DNA from: Zingiber officinale
Lineage: Eukaryota; Streptophyta; Magnoliopsida; Zingiberales; Zingiberaceae
Assembly: GCF_018446385.1 (NCBI RefSeq)
Contig: NC_056000.1
Coordinates: 80,114,688-80,178,687 of the forward strand
Direction: 5' to 3'
DNA: 64,000 bases
The notes under the pieces are model-generated. The model was not told where the DNA came from. It did no database searches and was given only the letters and a program-made list of their open reading frames with translations. The stretch's first letter is position 1; every line of letters starts with the position of its first letter. Below, piece by piece: positions 1-11,125 of this stretch. A program made the position numbers and the translations under genes.

Positions 1-792
1 AGAATCTTGCAAATTACGAAATTTTTTTTTTGAACAAAGTTTGCAAATTAGAGATATTATCGAAAGAGTTTTTCAGAGTAGTAAATCTATTATCCATAGA
101 TTTTTGTAAATTTATGTTGTCAAAATACTTTTGTAAATTACAAAATATTTTGTCGAACGAAGTTTGCAAATCAGAAGTATTGTCGAAAAACTTTATCAAG
201 TTTATATTATCGAAATATCTTTGTAAATTAGGAATTCAAAATGACATGTTACAATTTGCACAAATTTCTACATGCTCAAAATTTCTTGCTTCAAAGTTAA
301 GAAATTATGATAAATTAAAATGAAAATTTAAAATTTTCTAATAAAAGTATTAGAATATATAAATAAATAAATGCATAGAAAATTTCTTTTAATGTTATCA
401 ATTCTCTTAAATTTTCTTGCATAAATTTTTTGGATTAGAAAGTTTTTAATTATTGATGACGAATACTTGAAATTTAAAAAAAAAATTATTTCTTGACTTA
501 GAAATTTGTCTTGACTTAGAAATATTTCCCTGAAAATTATTGAAATATATTTTCAAAATTTTTTTTTAATGTCAACCCTTATATTTTGGTTGTTCCCCAT
601 TTTTATTATGATCAAAGGGGGAGAAGGAAAGTATAAGTCTAGGGGGAGGTAGAAAATTGAAAATTAAAATTTGGAATGTTTGAAATTTAATTTTTTCTAT
701 CATGTTGCATGTTATTGCAATAAAATGTTTAATTTCATATCTATTGTTGACCCTAGCTTAACTTGGGTTGATCACACCAAAAAGGGGGAGAT
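1..792 (+). mobile_element. 3' internal end of a copia-type LTR retrotransposon
   Basis: AT-rich sequence without a convincing gene. The first 230 bases hold degenerate repeats around TTTGCAAATTA and TTGTCGAA motifs. Purine-rich tracts with GGGGGAG occur near 615-650, and a polypurine tract at about 779-791 directly precedes an LTR-like TGTTGG start. This arrangement is what one sees between pol and the 3' LTR of SIRE/Maximus-type copia elements. The family is inferred from the design only; no pol domain lies in the window. Confidence 0.45.
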
Positions 793-907
793 TGTTGGAA
801 CCCCAAGGTTGTTTTGGTGTGATCAACAAGTTAAGTTAGGTCCTGCGTTGTTTCTAACCTTGTGTCTAAGTGTGCAGGAGCTTAGGAGCACAGGTACTCG
901 AGCGGAA

Positions 908-1187
908 GACGCAGCTAGCGAGAAGGACGGCACGCGGTGCGTCCGAGGGACGAGGCGCTGCGGAAGAGTACCTCGGTGGACGAGAAGGAAGGATGCGGTG
1001 GTTCCGAGGGACGAAAGCCGGAGCGGAAGATTGCTCGAGGAGCAAGAGACGCAGCTAGCGAGAAGGTCGGCACGCGGTGCGACCGAGGGACGAAGACTGC
1101 GGATGAGTACGCTGGTGGACGAGAAGGAAACACGCAGTGATTCCGAGGGACGAGAAGCCGGAGCGGAAGGCTGCTCAAGAAGATCGG
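908..1187 (+). repeat. Two tandem copies of a 140-bp GC-rich repeat inside the LTR
   Basis: Copy one starts GACGCAGCTAGCGAGAAGG at 908 and copy two starts with the same bases at 1048. Both share GGCACGCGGTGCG, CCGAGGGACGA and GGTGGACGAGAAGGAA landmarks. The copies differ at roughly one base in seven to ten. Long open frames over this segment on both strands follow from its base composition and are not genes. Confidence 0.75.
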
Positions 1188-1503
1188 AAGTTGGGTTCGG
1201 GTGAGCCCTATTTCGGATGTCAGAGATCACCCAAGCAAGCGGAGCCGGAGCAGAAAGACCCGGACCAGAGGCGAACTGAACCGGAGAAGAGAGCACGGAC
1301 CAAAAGTCAACTGGGTTAACTTTTGGCTCCAGGGCGCCCGGAACTGTCCGGGGCACCCGGAGCTGTCCGGGGTGCCCGGAACCCTTCCGGGCACCTGGAA
1401 GTGACTTTTTCACAGGATCGAGCTTTGACTCGATCCAACCGTTGGGGGATAAATTTTATCCCCCCAGGGCACCCAGAACCCTTTCAGGCGCCCCAACCAA
1501 GGC

Positions 1504-1511
1504 TATAAATA
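1504..1511 (+). promoter_or_regulatory. TATA box of the LTR promoter, inside a perfect palindrome
   Basis: TATAAATA sits at the centre of an inverted repeat (1497-1520) with 11-base arms. Its position about two thirds into the LTR fits a U3/R promoter. Confidence 0.5.
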
Positions 1512-1841
1512 TAGCCTTGGTCCAGAAGTTTTTCAACAATCACGATCATTCTATTTCCAAACACTTGTATGCTTTAGTTGTAGTTAAGCTTCTATTTTCT
1601 GTGCCTAAACACTGTAAGAGGCTTCTCCGCCTGAAGGAGTTTTTGAGCTTAATCTTCCTTAGATTAACAACCACATCGGTTGTAACCAAGTAAACATCTG
1701 GTGCCTCGTCTTTTCTTTTATGCTTTTATTTATCTGCTTAATTCATTTTACAAGTGTTAGCTTAATTGTTCGAGGAAGAGTTGTTTGTTTTTAATTGACA
1801 GGTTATTTACCAACTCCTCTAGCCGGCCCAACGGTCCTACA

Positions 1842-2875
1842 GAGTCAGCTCTGCAGAGAGCGTATCCGGACAGAAAAAGGAAGCAGACGGGTCAGACATC
1901 AGGACAGATCCAGTAGGCACAGACGACCAGACAGCAGCAGAGTAGTCGCAGTAGGCCTGGTCAGCGTACTTCTGGGGCACCTGGTGTGGATCCAGAGAGC
2001 ACACCACATCAGCCTGTACCCTGGGACAGTCGGTTTGCTATTATTGTAAACTGTCGGGGCACATGAGCCGAGATTGTTCGCTGAAGGCTCAGAATATTGC
2101 TTCCGGAGTTTCTGGTCATGGAGTTCAGCTCAGTCAGACAGGGACTCAGTGAGGAGGGCACAAAGCCTAATCTTCGCATCGTCAACAGAGGACAGCTCCA
2201 CCTGCAGCAGCTGCATTAGGCATGCTTGGACAGGAGTACTCCGGTGCTTCCATATTACCCCAGAGCTCTGTTCCGGGATCTCATTATCTGACTTAGGAGC
2301 AGTACTAGTCGCAGCCCCAGCCACTGGCTCAGTACCAGACCCAGTCCCAGCCATCGGTACAGTATCAGTCGCCGCCCTCTCAGACTTCTTTGTCACAATA
2401 TCCAGCACCACCTTAATGGCAGACTTCTGCCCAGCCGCAGCAGCCATTGGCAACGTTACCCCCTCCTCCGCTGCCAGAGACTGGACGTATTCATGCGATC
2501 ACCAGAGAGGACGTGCAGCGAGCCGACGGATCTATTTTCCGCGGTACAATTTCTATTTATGCATTATCTGCTGATATGCTGATAGATACTGGTAGCTCGC
2601 ATTCTTTCATATCTCGTACTTTTATGCGGGAGATTGGTAGATTACCCACTTTCAGATCGCAGCGACTGATCGTCTCTCTACCCTCCGGTGACACCATGGA
2701 CATCACCCAAGAGGTCAGAGGTTGCCCGTTAGATTTTGGCAATCTAATACTTACGGTGGATCTTTTAGTATTGAAAATGGTCGATTTTGATATTATACTT
2801 GGCATGGACTGTTTGTCAGCATATCATGCCACAGTTGATTGCCAGACGATGGTGGTCACATTCAGGCCATTATGA
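1842..2875 (+). pseudogene. gag zinc knuckle and aspartic protease, decayed gypsy
   Basis: A frame starting near 2009 reads a canonical CX2CX4HX4C knuckle (CYYCKLSGHMSRDC, from 2036). It then meets a TGA stop, followed by a Gln/Pro-rich linker with several stops. An open stretch from 2447 to 2875 encodes a retropepsin of the RVP_2 type: the active site reads LIDTGSSHSFIS (near 2578-2613) and the flap-side motif reads DIILGMDCL (near 2784). The protease frame then runs straight into RT sequence, so the region between protease and mid-RT is deleted. The copy cannot produce a working polyprotein. Confidence 0.7.
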
Positions 2876-3310
2876 GTTTTTGGTAATGTCATTTGGGCTT
2901 ACCAATGCTCTAGCAGTATTTATGGATTGTTGTGGTGGAGTATTGCTCCCACATGTTATGGATGGTTGTGGTGGAGCGTTGCTCCCACATATTGAGGATT
3001 TCTTGTGGTAGAGCATTGCTCCCACATATGTGGTATTTCCTGTGATGGAGCGTTGCTCTCACACTGGAGGATTTATTTTTTTGTGATTTATATTGTTGGT
3101 GATTAGATTTCAGGCTTGTTGTCGGGGATGATCTTATAGTTGAGTATGCCTGTTGTACGGGCATTATGAGTTCTAGGTTTTACCATTTAGGCTTACAAAG
3201 CCCTAGATGCTTTCATGGACTTGATGATTTCAGTATTCCTAGGTTGTTTGGATTGGTTTCTATTGTCCTTGTTGACAATGTTGTAATCTATTTTTTGATC
3301 CGAGCTCGAT
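2865..3310 (+). pseudogene. Two fragments of the same RT segment flanking a repeat array
   Basis: Bases 2865-2927 translate as [21 protein letters not shown], the segment just before the catalytic YVDD box in gypsy RT, with Pro replaced by Ser and Leu. Bases 3159-3228 encode the same stretch again in more decayed form (GHYEF followed by a stop, then VLPF...TKP..AFMDLM in shifted frames). A remnant resembling the FVDD...YS box lies near 3268-3300. Integrase is not recognisable; it is deleted or too decayed to see. Confidence 0.55.
2931..3064 (+). repeat. Four tandem copies of a 36-37-bp repeat with an imperfect palindrome
   Basis: The core TGTGGTGGAGCGTTGCTCCC plus ACAT recurs at 2931, 2967, 3004 and 3041. 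The core is an imperfect inverted repeat (GTGG..GAGC against GCTCCCAC). The array replaces RT sequence between the two duplicated RT fragments. Confidence 0.8.
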
Positions 3311-3440
3311 ATCCTCACTTTTTCACTTGAGGTATGTGATTTAATTTACCGGTCAGTATTTATACTCTATAACTATTGTTAGTACTTGCTGATGGTAGAT
3401 AACGAAATTTGGGGACCAAATTTTTAATAGTGGGGGAGAA

Positions 3441-6289
3441 TGTAAAATACCGAAAAAATGGCAAATTATAATAAGGGAATTTTCTCGAATTTTTGAAAAT
3501 TTCTGGAAATTTTTCGGATCTCGTATGGACAAGTTCACGGGGATAAAACTGGGCCCCGGGAAAGCCTGTTTTGGCTACCAAGTTTTAGCAAGGAAAAGTT
3601 GCATTTTTTTTTACTTTTCCTTTTATTTTTATTTTTCTCTTTTATTCTCTTACGTCCTCCCGCGCCTCCTCCTCTTGTCCGAGGCACTTCTCTTTGCACC
3701 GAGCCACCTTCTCCGCGCGTGCCCTAACCGGCGCCGCGGCGGTTCCCTGCCTCGCGTTTTAAGCCGAGCCCAGTTCCTTTGCTTCTTCTTCCTCGCTATT
3801 GCTGATCTCCCTTCCCTTGCCCTCTCGCACCGCTGCCTTTCTCTCCACTCTTGTGCCGGGTGGTCAGCATCGACCAACGCCGACGCCGATCCACCTCTGC
3901 CGACCACCAGGTCCAACCCCAGCGCCTTATCGCCTCAGCCCTAGCGCCGGCCAAACTCCTCTGCCCGATTTTCGTTTCCTCCTCTTTCCCAAGCGCCGAC
4001 GACGATCTGCCACTGTCGACTCACTACTGCCCTTCCTTTGCGTCGCTCTGCCGCAGCCGCCACAGGGAGCAGCGACGACGCCTTACAGCCGATGTCGAGG
4101 TTCTTCCTTTTTCCTATTTTCTACCCTAGCGTCGGCTGCCCTCATGTTGTGATCTAGTTCTCCGCCGCCGCAGCCACCTAGACTCACTGTGCTGCCTCTC
4201 TTTTGCCTTTGTCGGTTTTCCGATCGGTTCCGATCATTTTCCCTGGCTAACGGCGTGAGCACAAGGTCGCCTAGCAGTGATCTTAGAGGTAAGGGAGTTG
4301 CCCTAATTAGTGAATCGGGTACTTGATTCTTGTGTTGTGACCGCTTGATTCTTTTTGTTGTTTTGAGCAATGAAGTGTCCAACGCGTACAGGGTGTTGTG
4401 GTTTGTTCTTGTTTTCTAGCAGCAACCCCATCCAGCAGCCCTTGCTCCAGTAGCAACAACAACTGTGGTTGAGGTATTGTGTAAGAATTTGGTCTTCGTT
4501 GTAGATGATTGCTAGTTGTGTTAGCAGTACTTGTTAACTTAGGTTTAGAATTAATCAAATGATGTAATTAGGGTTAATGAAGCTAACCCTAGTTGGTCGA
4601 TGGATTAGGATTTAGCTTAGTTAATGGATGCATGATAGAATTAGCTAAATTAAATATTATGACACAGGACTTTGACGCAAGACGGGTATCTCGACGTCGT
4701 GTTTGGACCAGATTGGACTTTTCGATTGGAAGCGGGTACTTTGACTTTATGTCATTTTGATATACATAATAATGTCTTTAACAAATAGCAATGATTATGT
4801 TTCTCATTTGCTTTGGTTGATCACTACCTAACCTGTTACATGCTTGTTTGTTTATTTATTTTGCACATCATGCTAGTGTATACCGGATTATGCCTATTTA
4901 TAGAGGTAGTGACACAACTATGTTTCTATTATGTTCAGGACCTAGGGTTTTTTATTCCTTATCTGACCTGTGTACCTAGACCATTGATTAGGTCAATTTA
5001 TTCTAGGGTACACATTATATATATATGGATTGGTTCAGGATATTATCATGCTTAGTGTCATGCACCATTCGCATGATTGCATGCTGCGCGATTGTTGGCT
5101 CCATTATTATTGAGCACATCGTCAGTTACATGTATCTGCACACACGACCAGTCATGGGTTAGTGGTATCGTCAGGTAGGGTGTGTTGCAGCAGGTGCTCT
5201 GTCAAGAGCTCCGTTGGTCCACTCATGGGTTAGTGTGACGCAACATTGTAGCTGGACAGGGATCCCTCCCCGTCATCGTGTACCGGGAGATGAGAGCATT
5301 GAGCTCCCCCATTTATGATTTGGGGTAAGGAGGATAGGTGTACTCCGACAGCATCCCGTCCACTCGGTCACTCATCAGGTGTAGTGATGGCAGAGTGCAC
5401 GGTTGTCACAGCCCTACCCACTCGGTCTTACCATCGGGTGTGAGACGACTGACTGGAGAGTAGGGGTGACCAAGACATGTCATTGGCATCATATGCATGA
5501 TGCATTTATTGGTTGTGTTTGTGTTTGCTGCATTTATTTGCTACATTTGGATGGATGCATATGTTTGACATGCATACAGGATTTATGACACTTCCGGTCT
5601 GATGACCTTGATATCCTTATACCTTGGTCTGGTTAGTACAATTTTCTCCTACTTATTTCAGTTGCATTTATCCTTCTAGTATCAGGAGACTGTACGCATG
5701 ATTAGTGCTAGATGTTATTTTTTTTTATTATGCATATCAGTTATTACCCGCTGAGTAGTTGACTCACCCCGCGGATATTTACTATTTTCAGGTTGATGTT
5801 GTCAGGAGAGTTCCAGTCACTAGTCCCCTGCAGTCCACGAGAATGTCGTGTTGAACTTTTAGTCTTTCTTGTTTTAGAATATGTTTGGATTTGTTTGTGT
5901 TGATACAATTGGATCTTGTATGGATTCTTATTGCCTATGAGTTTTATTGGATTTGTTTTACTACACGCCTGCCTAGACGGCAGAAGAGGTAAGTGGATTT
6001 TATCGTCGGATTTGATATTTATGAGTGTAGTGGAGTAGGATATCAGTTTTGAGCTTTATGAGTGTAGTTAAGTAGGGTTGTTTTTGAGTCATATTATCCC
6101 TGTTCTAGTTTGTTATCTATTTAACTGCGTGGATGGCTGTGTGATGTATTTTATTATTGTTATTGTTCCGGCCGTGTTGGCCGATGTATATGTGGCCCTG
6201 GGGGCGATGTAGAAAGTTTCAGATTGTCCGTCGTACAGGGGAGATGCTGCCGAAATTTCTTCGGACAGGGACTCCTCCGGGGAGTGACA
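3441..6289 (+). repeat. 3' LTR (2,849 bp) of the gypsy element
   Basis: Starts TGTAAAATACC immediately after the polypurine tract GTGGGGGAGAA and ends GGGGAGTGACA. No genuine gene is present. The stretch 3600-4150 is GC-rich and pyrimidine-biased and gives spurious frames on both strands. The stretch 4560-5990 is AT-rich and contains a CCGCTGAGTAGTTGACTCACCCC segment of the kind seen in long plant gypsy LTRs. The right end is fixed by comparison with the uninterrupted copia copies. Confidence 0.7.
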
Positions 6290-8898
6290 CCACCAACTTA
6301 GACATCCATCTTTAGTAGTAGTTTCTTTTATTGTCTTTGCTTTTTAGTTACCAATCTAAGGAAATAAGATAGTTTCCTTTTGTGATGCTTGTCAATATGG
6401 GAAGGCTCATAAACAACCATTTCCAAATTTGTAATCTTGAACTACATGTCCTTTAAAATTAATACATTCAAATATTTGAAGTCCTTCACTAATTTTTTCT
6501 TCTAACAGATGCCAATATTTTGTGTATTTTGTGGATGATTATAGCCGTTATACTTGGATTTATCCTCTCAAGCGAAAATATGATATCTTATCAGTATTTA
6601 TAAAATTTTAAGCATTTGTTGAGATCTAATTTGATAGGAAGATTAAATCCATTCAAATTGACTAGGGTGGCGAATATTGCATTCTTGCTACTGTCATCGA
6701 CTTACACCGAATTCATCATCACCTCTTGTACCCATACATGAGTGAACAAAATGGAGTCGTTGAACGCAAGATCAGACATATTACAGAGATGGGTCTCACC
6801 TTACTTTCTTATGCAACTATGCCACTCTATTACTAGGATGAGACATTTCTCACGGTAACTTATCTAATCAATTGACTCCCAACTCATACGTTGCATCGCC
6901 GGTCACCTTTTGAAATCTTATTCCATTGACCTCCTGACTATGGTTTTCTTCATACCTTTGGTTGTGGTTGTTATCCTCTGGCTCGACCTTACAATCATCA
7001 CAAACTAGATTTCTGGTCTGTCAAGTGTGTGTTCCTTGGGTATAGTGATGCTCACAAAGAATATCAGTGTCTTTATCCACTTACAGGTCGAATTTTAACT
7101 CTCACCATATTCAGTTTGATGAGACCTTGATTCCTTTTGATGCATCATAATCCTTGATGCTCTCTAACTCTATGCCACTAGCACCAACTGCAATGCTTCC
7201 TTTATAGCTCTTTATTTGGTCTTCTACTGCTCTAGAGGACTCTTCGCCTCCACCTTCTGATCATTTGGTTGCTTCACCTCACTCTAGTTTAGACACTATT
7301 GATTTTCCATCCTTTACACCTCCATCTGTAGGATCCACCAATGGCCCTCTCAAAGCACCGGCTTGCTCCCTGCATCCTATAGTTACTCGTGCCAAATCAA
7401 AAGTTGTTGCACATATTGTCACTACGGAGGATTGTAAACCAACCTGCTTTACCATTGCTAACAAAGACCCTGCCTGGTGAGATGCCATGACTATTGAATT
7501 CAAAGCCCTCATTTAGAATGACACTTGGTCACTTGTTCCTCACACATCTACTCAGAATATTATTGGTTGCAAGTAGATTTTCAAACTTAAGGGTCGATCT
7601 GATGGCCCCATCGAGCGTCACAAAGCTCATCTTGTCACCAAAGGCTTTCACCAATAGTCTGGTATTGACTATGTTGAGACTTTCAGTCTCGTCATTAAAC
7701 CCACCACCTTACACATAGTTCTTGCTTTTGTTGTCACTCAAGGTTGGCCCATCCATCAACTTGATATTAGTAATGTGTTTCTCCATAGGACTCTTCGTGA
7801 GGAGGTTTACATGTCTCAATCTCTTGGCTTCACACATCCCGACTTTCCTAATCATGTATGTAAATTTTACAAGGTTATCTACGGTCTCAAATAGTCTCCT
7901 TGGGAATGGCATGCAACACTACGAGCATCTCTCCTTTCTTTGGGTTTTCAGGAATCCAGGTTTGATTTCTCACTATTCTTCTATCACTTAGCTCAGATCA
8001 CTTCCTATCTGTTGGTTTATGTTGATGAAATTATATTCATAGTAATTCCTCCCCTTATATCTCTGCTACGCTTGCTCCACTATGTGAAAGGTTTCCTATG
8101 AAAAACCAATTTCAATTTTTTCTCGACATTGAAGCTACTCGCACCACTTAAGGGTTTTTTCTTTGTCAGTCTAAGTATGTAATAGATATTTTATCTTAAC
8201 ATCAAATGGACCATGATAAAACTTTACATACCCCAATTATCTTTGGCTCCTCTCTCTCTTGACATAATGGTGATCCCTTGCCCAAGCCTCATATGTATCA
8301 AAGCATTTTTGGTGCCCTACAGTACTGCACCATCACTCATCCTGAGAGTGCCTTTATGATTAATCGAGCCTATCAGTATATGTAGTCTCCTACTTCTTAT
8401 TGGGCGACGGTCAAACGCATTCTTTGGTATCTTTTGCACACTCCATACCATGGCCTTCTAATTTGGCCATCTACGTCTCTTAATCTAACAGTGTTCTCCG
8501 ATGGTGATTTGGCCGGCTATCCCAATGATTGTCACTCGACAACCGACTATTGCATCTTTCTTGGTGACAATCTCATGTCATGGAATTCCAAGAAACAACA
8601 TCTTGTTGCTCAATCTAGTACTGAGTCTGAATACAGGTCCCTAGCTCATACTACTGTTGAACTCTTCTGGGTATAGTCACTTAATTGCTAATCTGATCTT
8701 TCATGAACGAACTAGACATATTGAAATTGATTTCGACTTTGTTCGTGAACGAGTCACTCGCAAGCTACTTCAGATATACTATATTTCTACCCAAGATCAG
8801 GTTGCTGATATCTTCACGAAGGACCTCTCCTCACATCGATTTGCTCTTCTCCTATACAAGTTCATAGTGTGTGCCTCCCTATTTCGCTTGAGAGGGGC
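6290..8898 (+). pseudogene. Copia copy 1: Ty1-copia pol remnant
   Basis: This is a reading-frame-broken copia polyprotein missing everything before the GAG-pre-integrase region. Integrase-like stretches follow the start (FVDDYSRYTWIYPLK near 6525, SEQNGVVERK near 6738). RT is seen at about 7485-8060 (DAMTIEFKALI, YVETFS, IHQLDISNVFL, MSQSLGF, SYLLVYVDEIIF). RNase H lies at 8434-8676 (VFSDGDLAGYPND, LMSWNSKKQHLVAQSSTESEYRSLA), and a terminal pol segment ends near 8953. Many stops are shared with copies 2 and 3, so the element was dead before duplication. Its 5' side is cut by the gypsy insertion at 6289. Confidence 0.85.
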
Positions 8899-9160
8899 GG
8901 TTAGAGATAATAATTCAATCCTCCAAGATCAATCACAATTGCAATCAGATTAGGATAATCACATTTGCTCCACAAAATCAACTAAACATTAATATTTGAT
9001 TGGATCTCCATAAATACATGATTTCACTCTAATTTTAGCATAGTTTCCTAAATATTTGACTAGCATAACTTTGTGTATATATAAAGATTGTAACCTATAC
9101 AATTGATATAGTGAATACATTGTGAAGTTCTTCTCCTCGCTCATTGTTTGCTTTAACTTC
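8899..9160 (+). repeat. 3' LTR remnant of copia copy 1
   Basis: After a purine-rich GAGAGGGGC tract the sequence reads GGTTAGAGATAATAATTC, a mutated TGTTAGAG start. A TATATATAAA box (9077-9086) is followed by the sequence before CTCCTCGCTCATT. The right edge is approximate because no clean CA end or target duplication was found. Confidence 0.5.
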
Positions 9161-10192
9161 AACTAGTCAGAAATCTTTCTAGGATTCGAATATACACAAC
9201 CTACAACCTAAACTTTAGGAAATCATCGATAAATTGATATAAATTGAATGAGAACAACTTGCGCATGACCTGCATGAATTAGGATTTGTTGTCATCATTT
9301 CTTCCTCAAATATTCTGATTCAAGCTACAAATGGATACAATAGGACTCAGATTAGGTTGAGTTAGGATAAGACATCAATTTCTGATAGTTTTTCGGTGGC
9401 AATCAATCAAAAATTTAAGAAACGAGGAGACTGATGGAAATGACATGATGGGGCAGAAAAAAAAAATTAAAAGGTATTAATTTTTTTTAGAAAATTAGGT
9501 GGGGCTAAAACTCACCCTAACCCAAGGCTAACTCTGCCTCATGATGCCTCCCACCATTTAGGAAGAACGTCCGATCTTTAGCCAAAGGCAATGGGTCTAA
9601 ATTTACAATCAGACCTATCTTTTTTTTATCTTTGAGAGGAAAAAGTCATATGTGTTAGTACGTAATAGTAAAAAAAAAAGTACGGCTTCAAGTTGCTCTA
9701 TACAAGTTGTGGACATCCCTCATCGTTGGTCGGTGATTGAATGTCAGAGGGCTAATAATGAGAGTCGTTGGAATTGTTGTTGTTAGAGGTGAACAATCAG
9801 TGCAAAACTGAACCGATTGAATCAAACAAACCAAAACTGATTAAATCAATTTTTTGGACAAATCGAACCAACAAACTTTATCATCAAAATCGAATAAACT
9901 AAACTGATATAAAATTAATTTGGTCAGTTACTAAATTAATTAACCAATCGATTGATTGATATTGAGTAGTTAAACATCAGTCGAGTTTCATTGTTATTGT
10001 CCAATTAAAATATATCAATAGTGAATAATCAGTTTAACCAAATTTTAAAATCCAACTGAATAAAATAAAAAATTTGATATATCTTTTTAAAAAATTGATA
10101 TTTCAAATCAACTAAACCAATTCGTGAATGGGATTGATTTGAACAATTAATTGAATAAATTGATCTTTTACTCACTCCTAATTGTAGTTTTA
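9161..10192. other. AT-rich spacer with an AACCGATT-type degenerate repeat
   Basis: No gene seen. Between 9790 and 10180 it repeats motifs such as AACCGATTGAATCAAAC and AAACTGATATAAAATTAATT. Related motifs recur at 12335-12500, which suggests scattered pieces of one non-autonomous repeat. Confidence 0.5.
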
Positions 10193-11120
10193 TGTAACGA
10201 CCCGGCTCCTCGATCCCTTGGGTGGTCCAACTAGAGGCTCAATTGGCAGCCCCTTGGCGGTCCCTTGGGCGGTTCATTTGGCGACCCCTTATGTCGTCGA
10301 CCGACGACCCTCGGCTGTACAGTTATTCACTAAATCTTCCCACCCCTGGCTAGTGGATTTTTGTGTTCCCCAAGATTTGAACTCTAGATCTCTAGGATAA
10401 ATACTAGAGTTTATGAATTAATTGATCTAGAGCTCGAATCCTAGGAAAGGCAAAAATCCATTGCCAGGAGTGGGAAGACCTAGTGAGTAACGGCACGACC
10501 GAGGATCGACGACATAAGGGGTCGCCAAATGGACCGCCAGTTAGGCCGCCCAAGGGGTCGTCAAATGAGCCGCCAGTTGGATCGCCCAAGGGGTCGAGTC
10601 GTTACAATAAAAAGGCGTCTTTTTATTGTAACGTCACGACCCCTTGGGCGGCCACACTAGCGGCCCAACTGGCGGCCCCTGATGGTCCATTGGGCTGTCA
10701 CAATGGCGGCCCAACTGGCGACCCCTAATGTCGTCATCCGACGATCCTCGGCCGCGCCGTTACTCACAAGAACTTCCTACCCCTGGCCAATGGATTTTTG
10801 TCTTCCCCAAGATTCGAACTCTAAACCTCCAAACTAAGTACTAGAGTTTATGAATCTTGGTAGCCAAGTGAGTGGTCACTTGGCTACCAGTATTCATAAA
10901 CTCTAGTACTTATCCTGGAGATCTAGAGTTCGAATCCTGGGGAAGACAAAAATCCACTGGCTAGGGGTGGAAAGAACTTGTGAGTAACGGCACACGGTCG
11001 AGGATCGTCGGTTGATAACATAAGGGGTCACCAATTGGGCTGCCAGTTGGACCGTCCAAGAAGCTATCAAATGAGCCATCAGTTGAGCCACCCAAAAAAT
11101 CAAGGGGCCAGGTCGTTACA
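10193..11120. mobile_element. Composite foldback element, unit 1
   Basis: Two foldback elements lie side by side, 10193-10606 and 10627-11120. Each starts TGTAACG and ends CGTTACA, with arms of roughly 200 bases that pair along their length. They are separated by a 20-base palindrome (10607-10626, arms ATAAAAAG/CTTTTTAT). The outer ends are also inverted repeats of one another. Within the arms a short GC-rich module (GGCGGCCCAACTGGCGGCCCC type) repeats, and a GAGTTCGAATCC-like motif occurs near each loop. The direct repeat CTTTA flanks the element (TTTTA at 10188-10192 here, CTTTA at 11121-11125). No transposase is encoded. Confidence 0.8.
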
Positions 11121-11125
11121 CTTTA

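Larger units (their letters stand above)
793..1841 (+). repeat. 3' LTR of the copia-type (SIRE/Maximus-like) element
   Basis: Begins TGTTGGAACC just after a polypurine tract and ends GGTCCTACA, giving the TG...CA ends of an LTR. The 3' end carries the CTCCTCTAGCCGG-type segment that also occurs, in reverse orientation, near the edge of the solo LTR at 46482. A TATA box lies at 1504. The right boundary is inferred from sequence style; the 5' LTR and its target-site duplication are outside the window. Confidence 0.6.
1842..6294 (+). mobile_element. Ty3-gypsy element (Tekay/Del-like), 3' portion with 3' LTR
   Basis: Remnants appear in the order gag zinc knuckle, protease, RT pieces, polypurine tract and LTR. 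The LTR ends at 6289 and is followed by CCACC (6290-6294), which matches the target sequence of the copia copies at 20686-20690 and 48938-48942. This element therefore inserted into copia copy 1. Its 5' half is off the window, and the copia element at 1-1841 apparently inserted into its gag region. The Tekay/Del assignment rests on the RVP_2-type protease and the long LTR, and is an inference. Confidence 0.6.

Noticed and set aside
823..1413. Long open frames on both strands in the copia LTR
   Set aside because: They follow from the GC-rich 140-bp repeat, have no domain, and lie inside an LTR.
3525..4382. Open frames on both strands in the gypsy LTR
   Set aside because: GC-rich, pyrimidine-biased LTR sequence with no recognisable domain; frames overlap on both strands.
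10193..11120. CRISPR-like array, because of repeated GC-rich modules
   Set aside because: The repeats are irregular, arranged as inverted arms, and the DNA is a plant genome; no spacers or cas genes are present.
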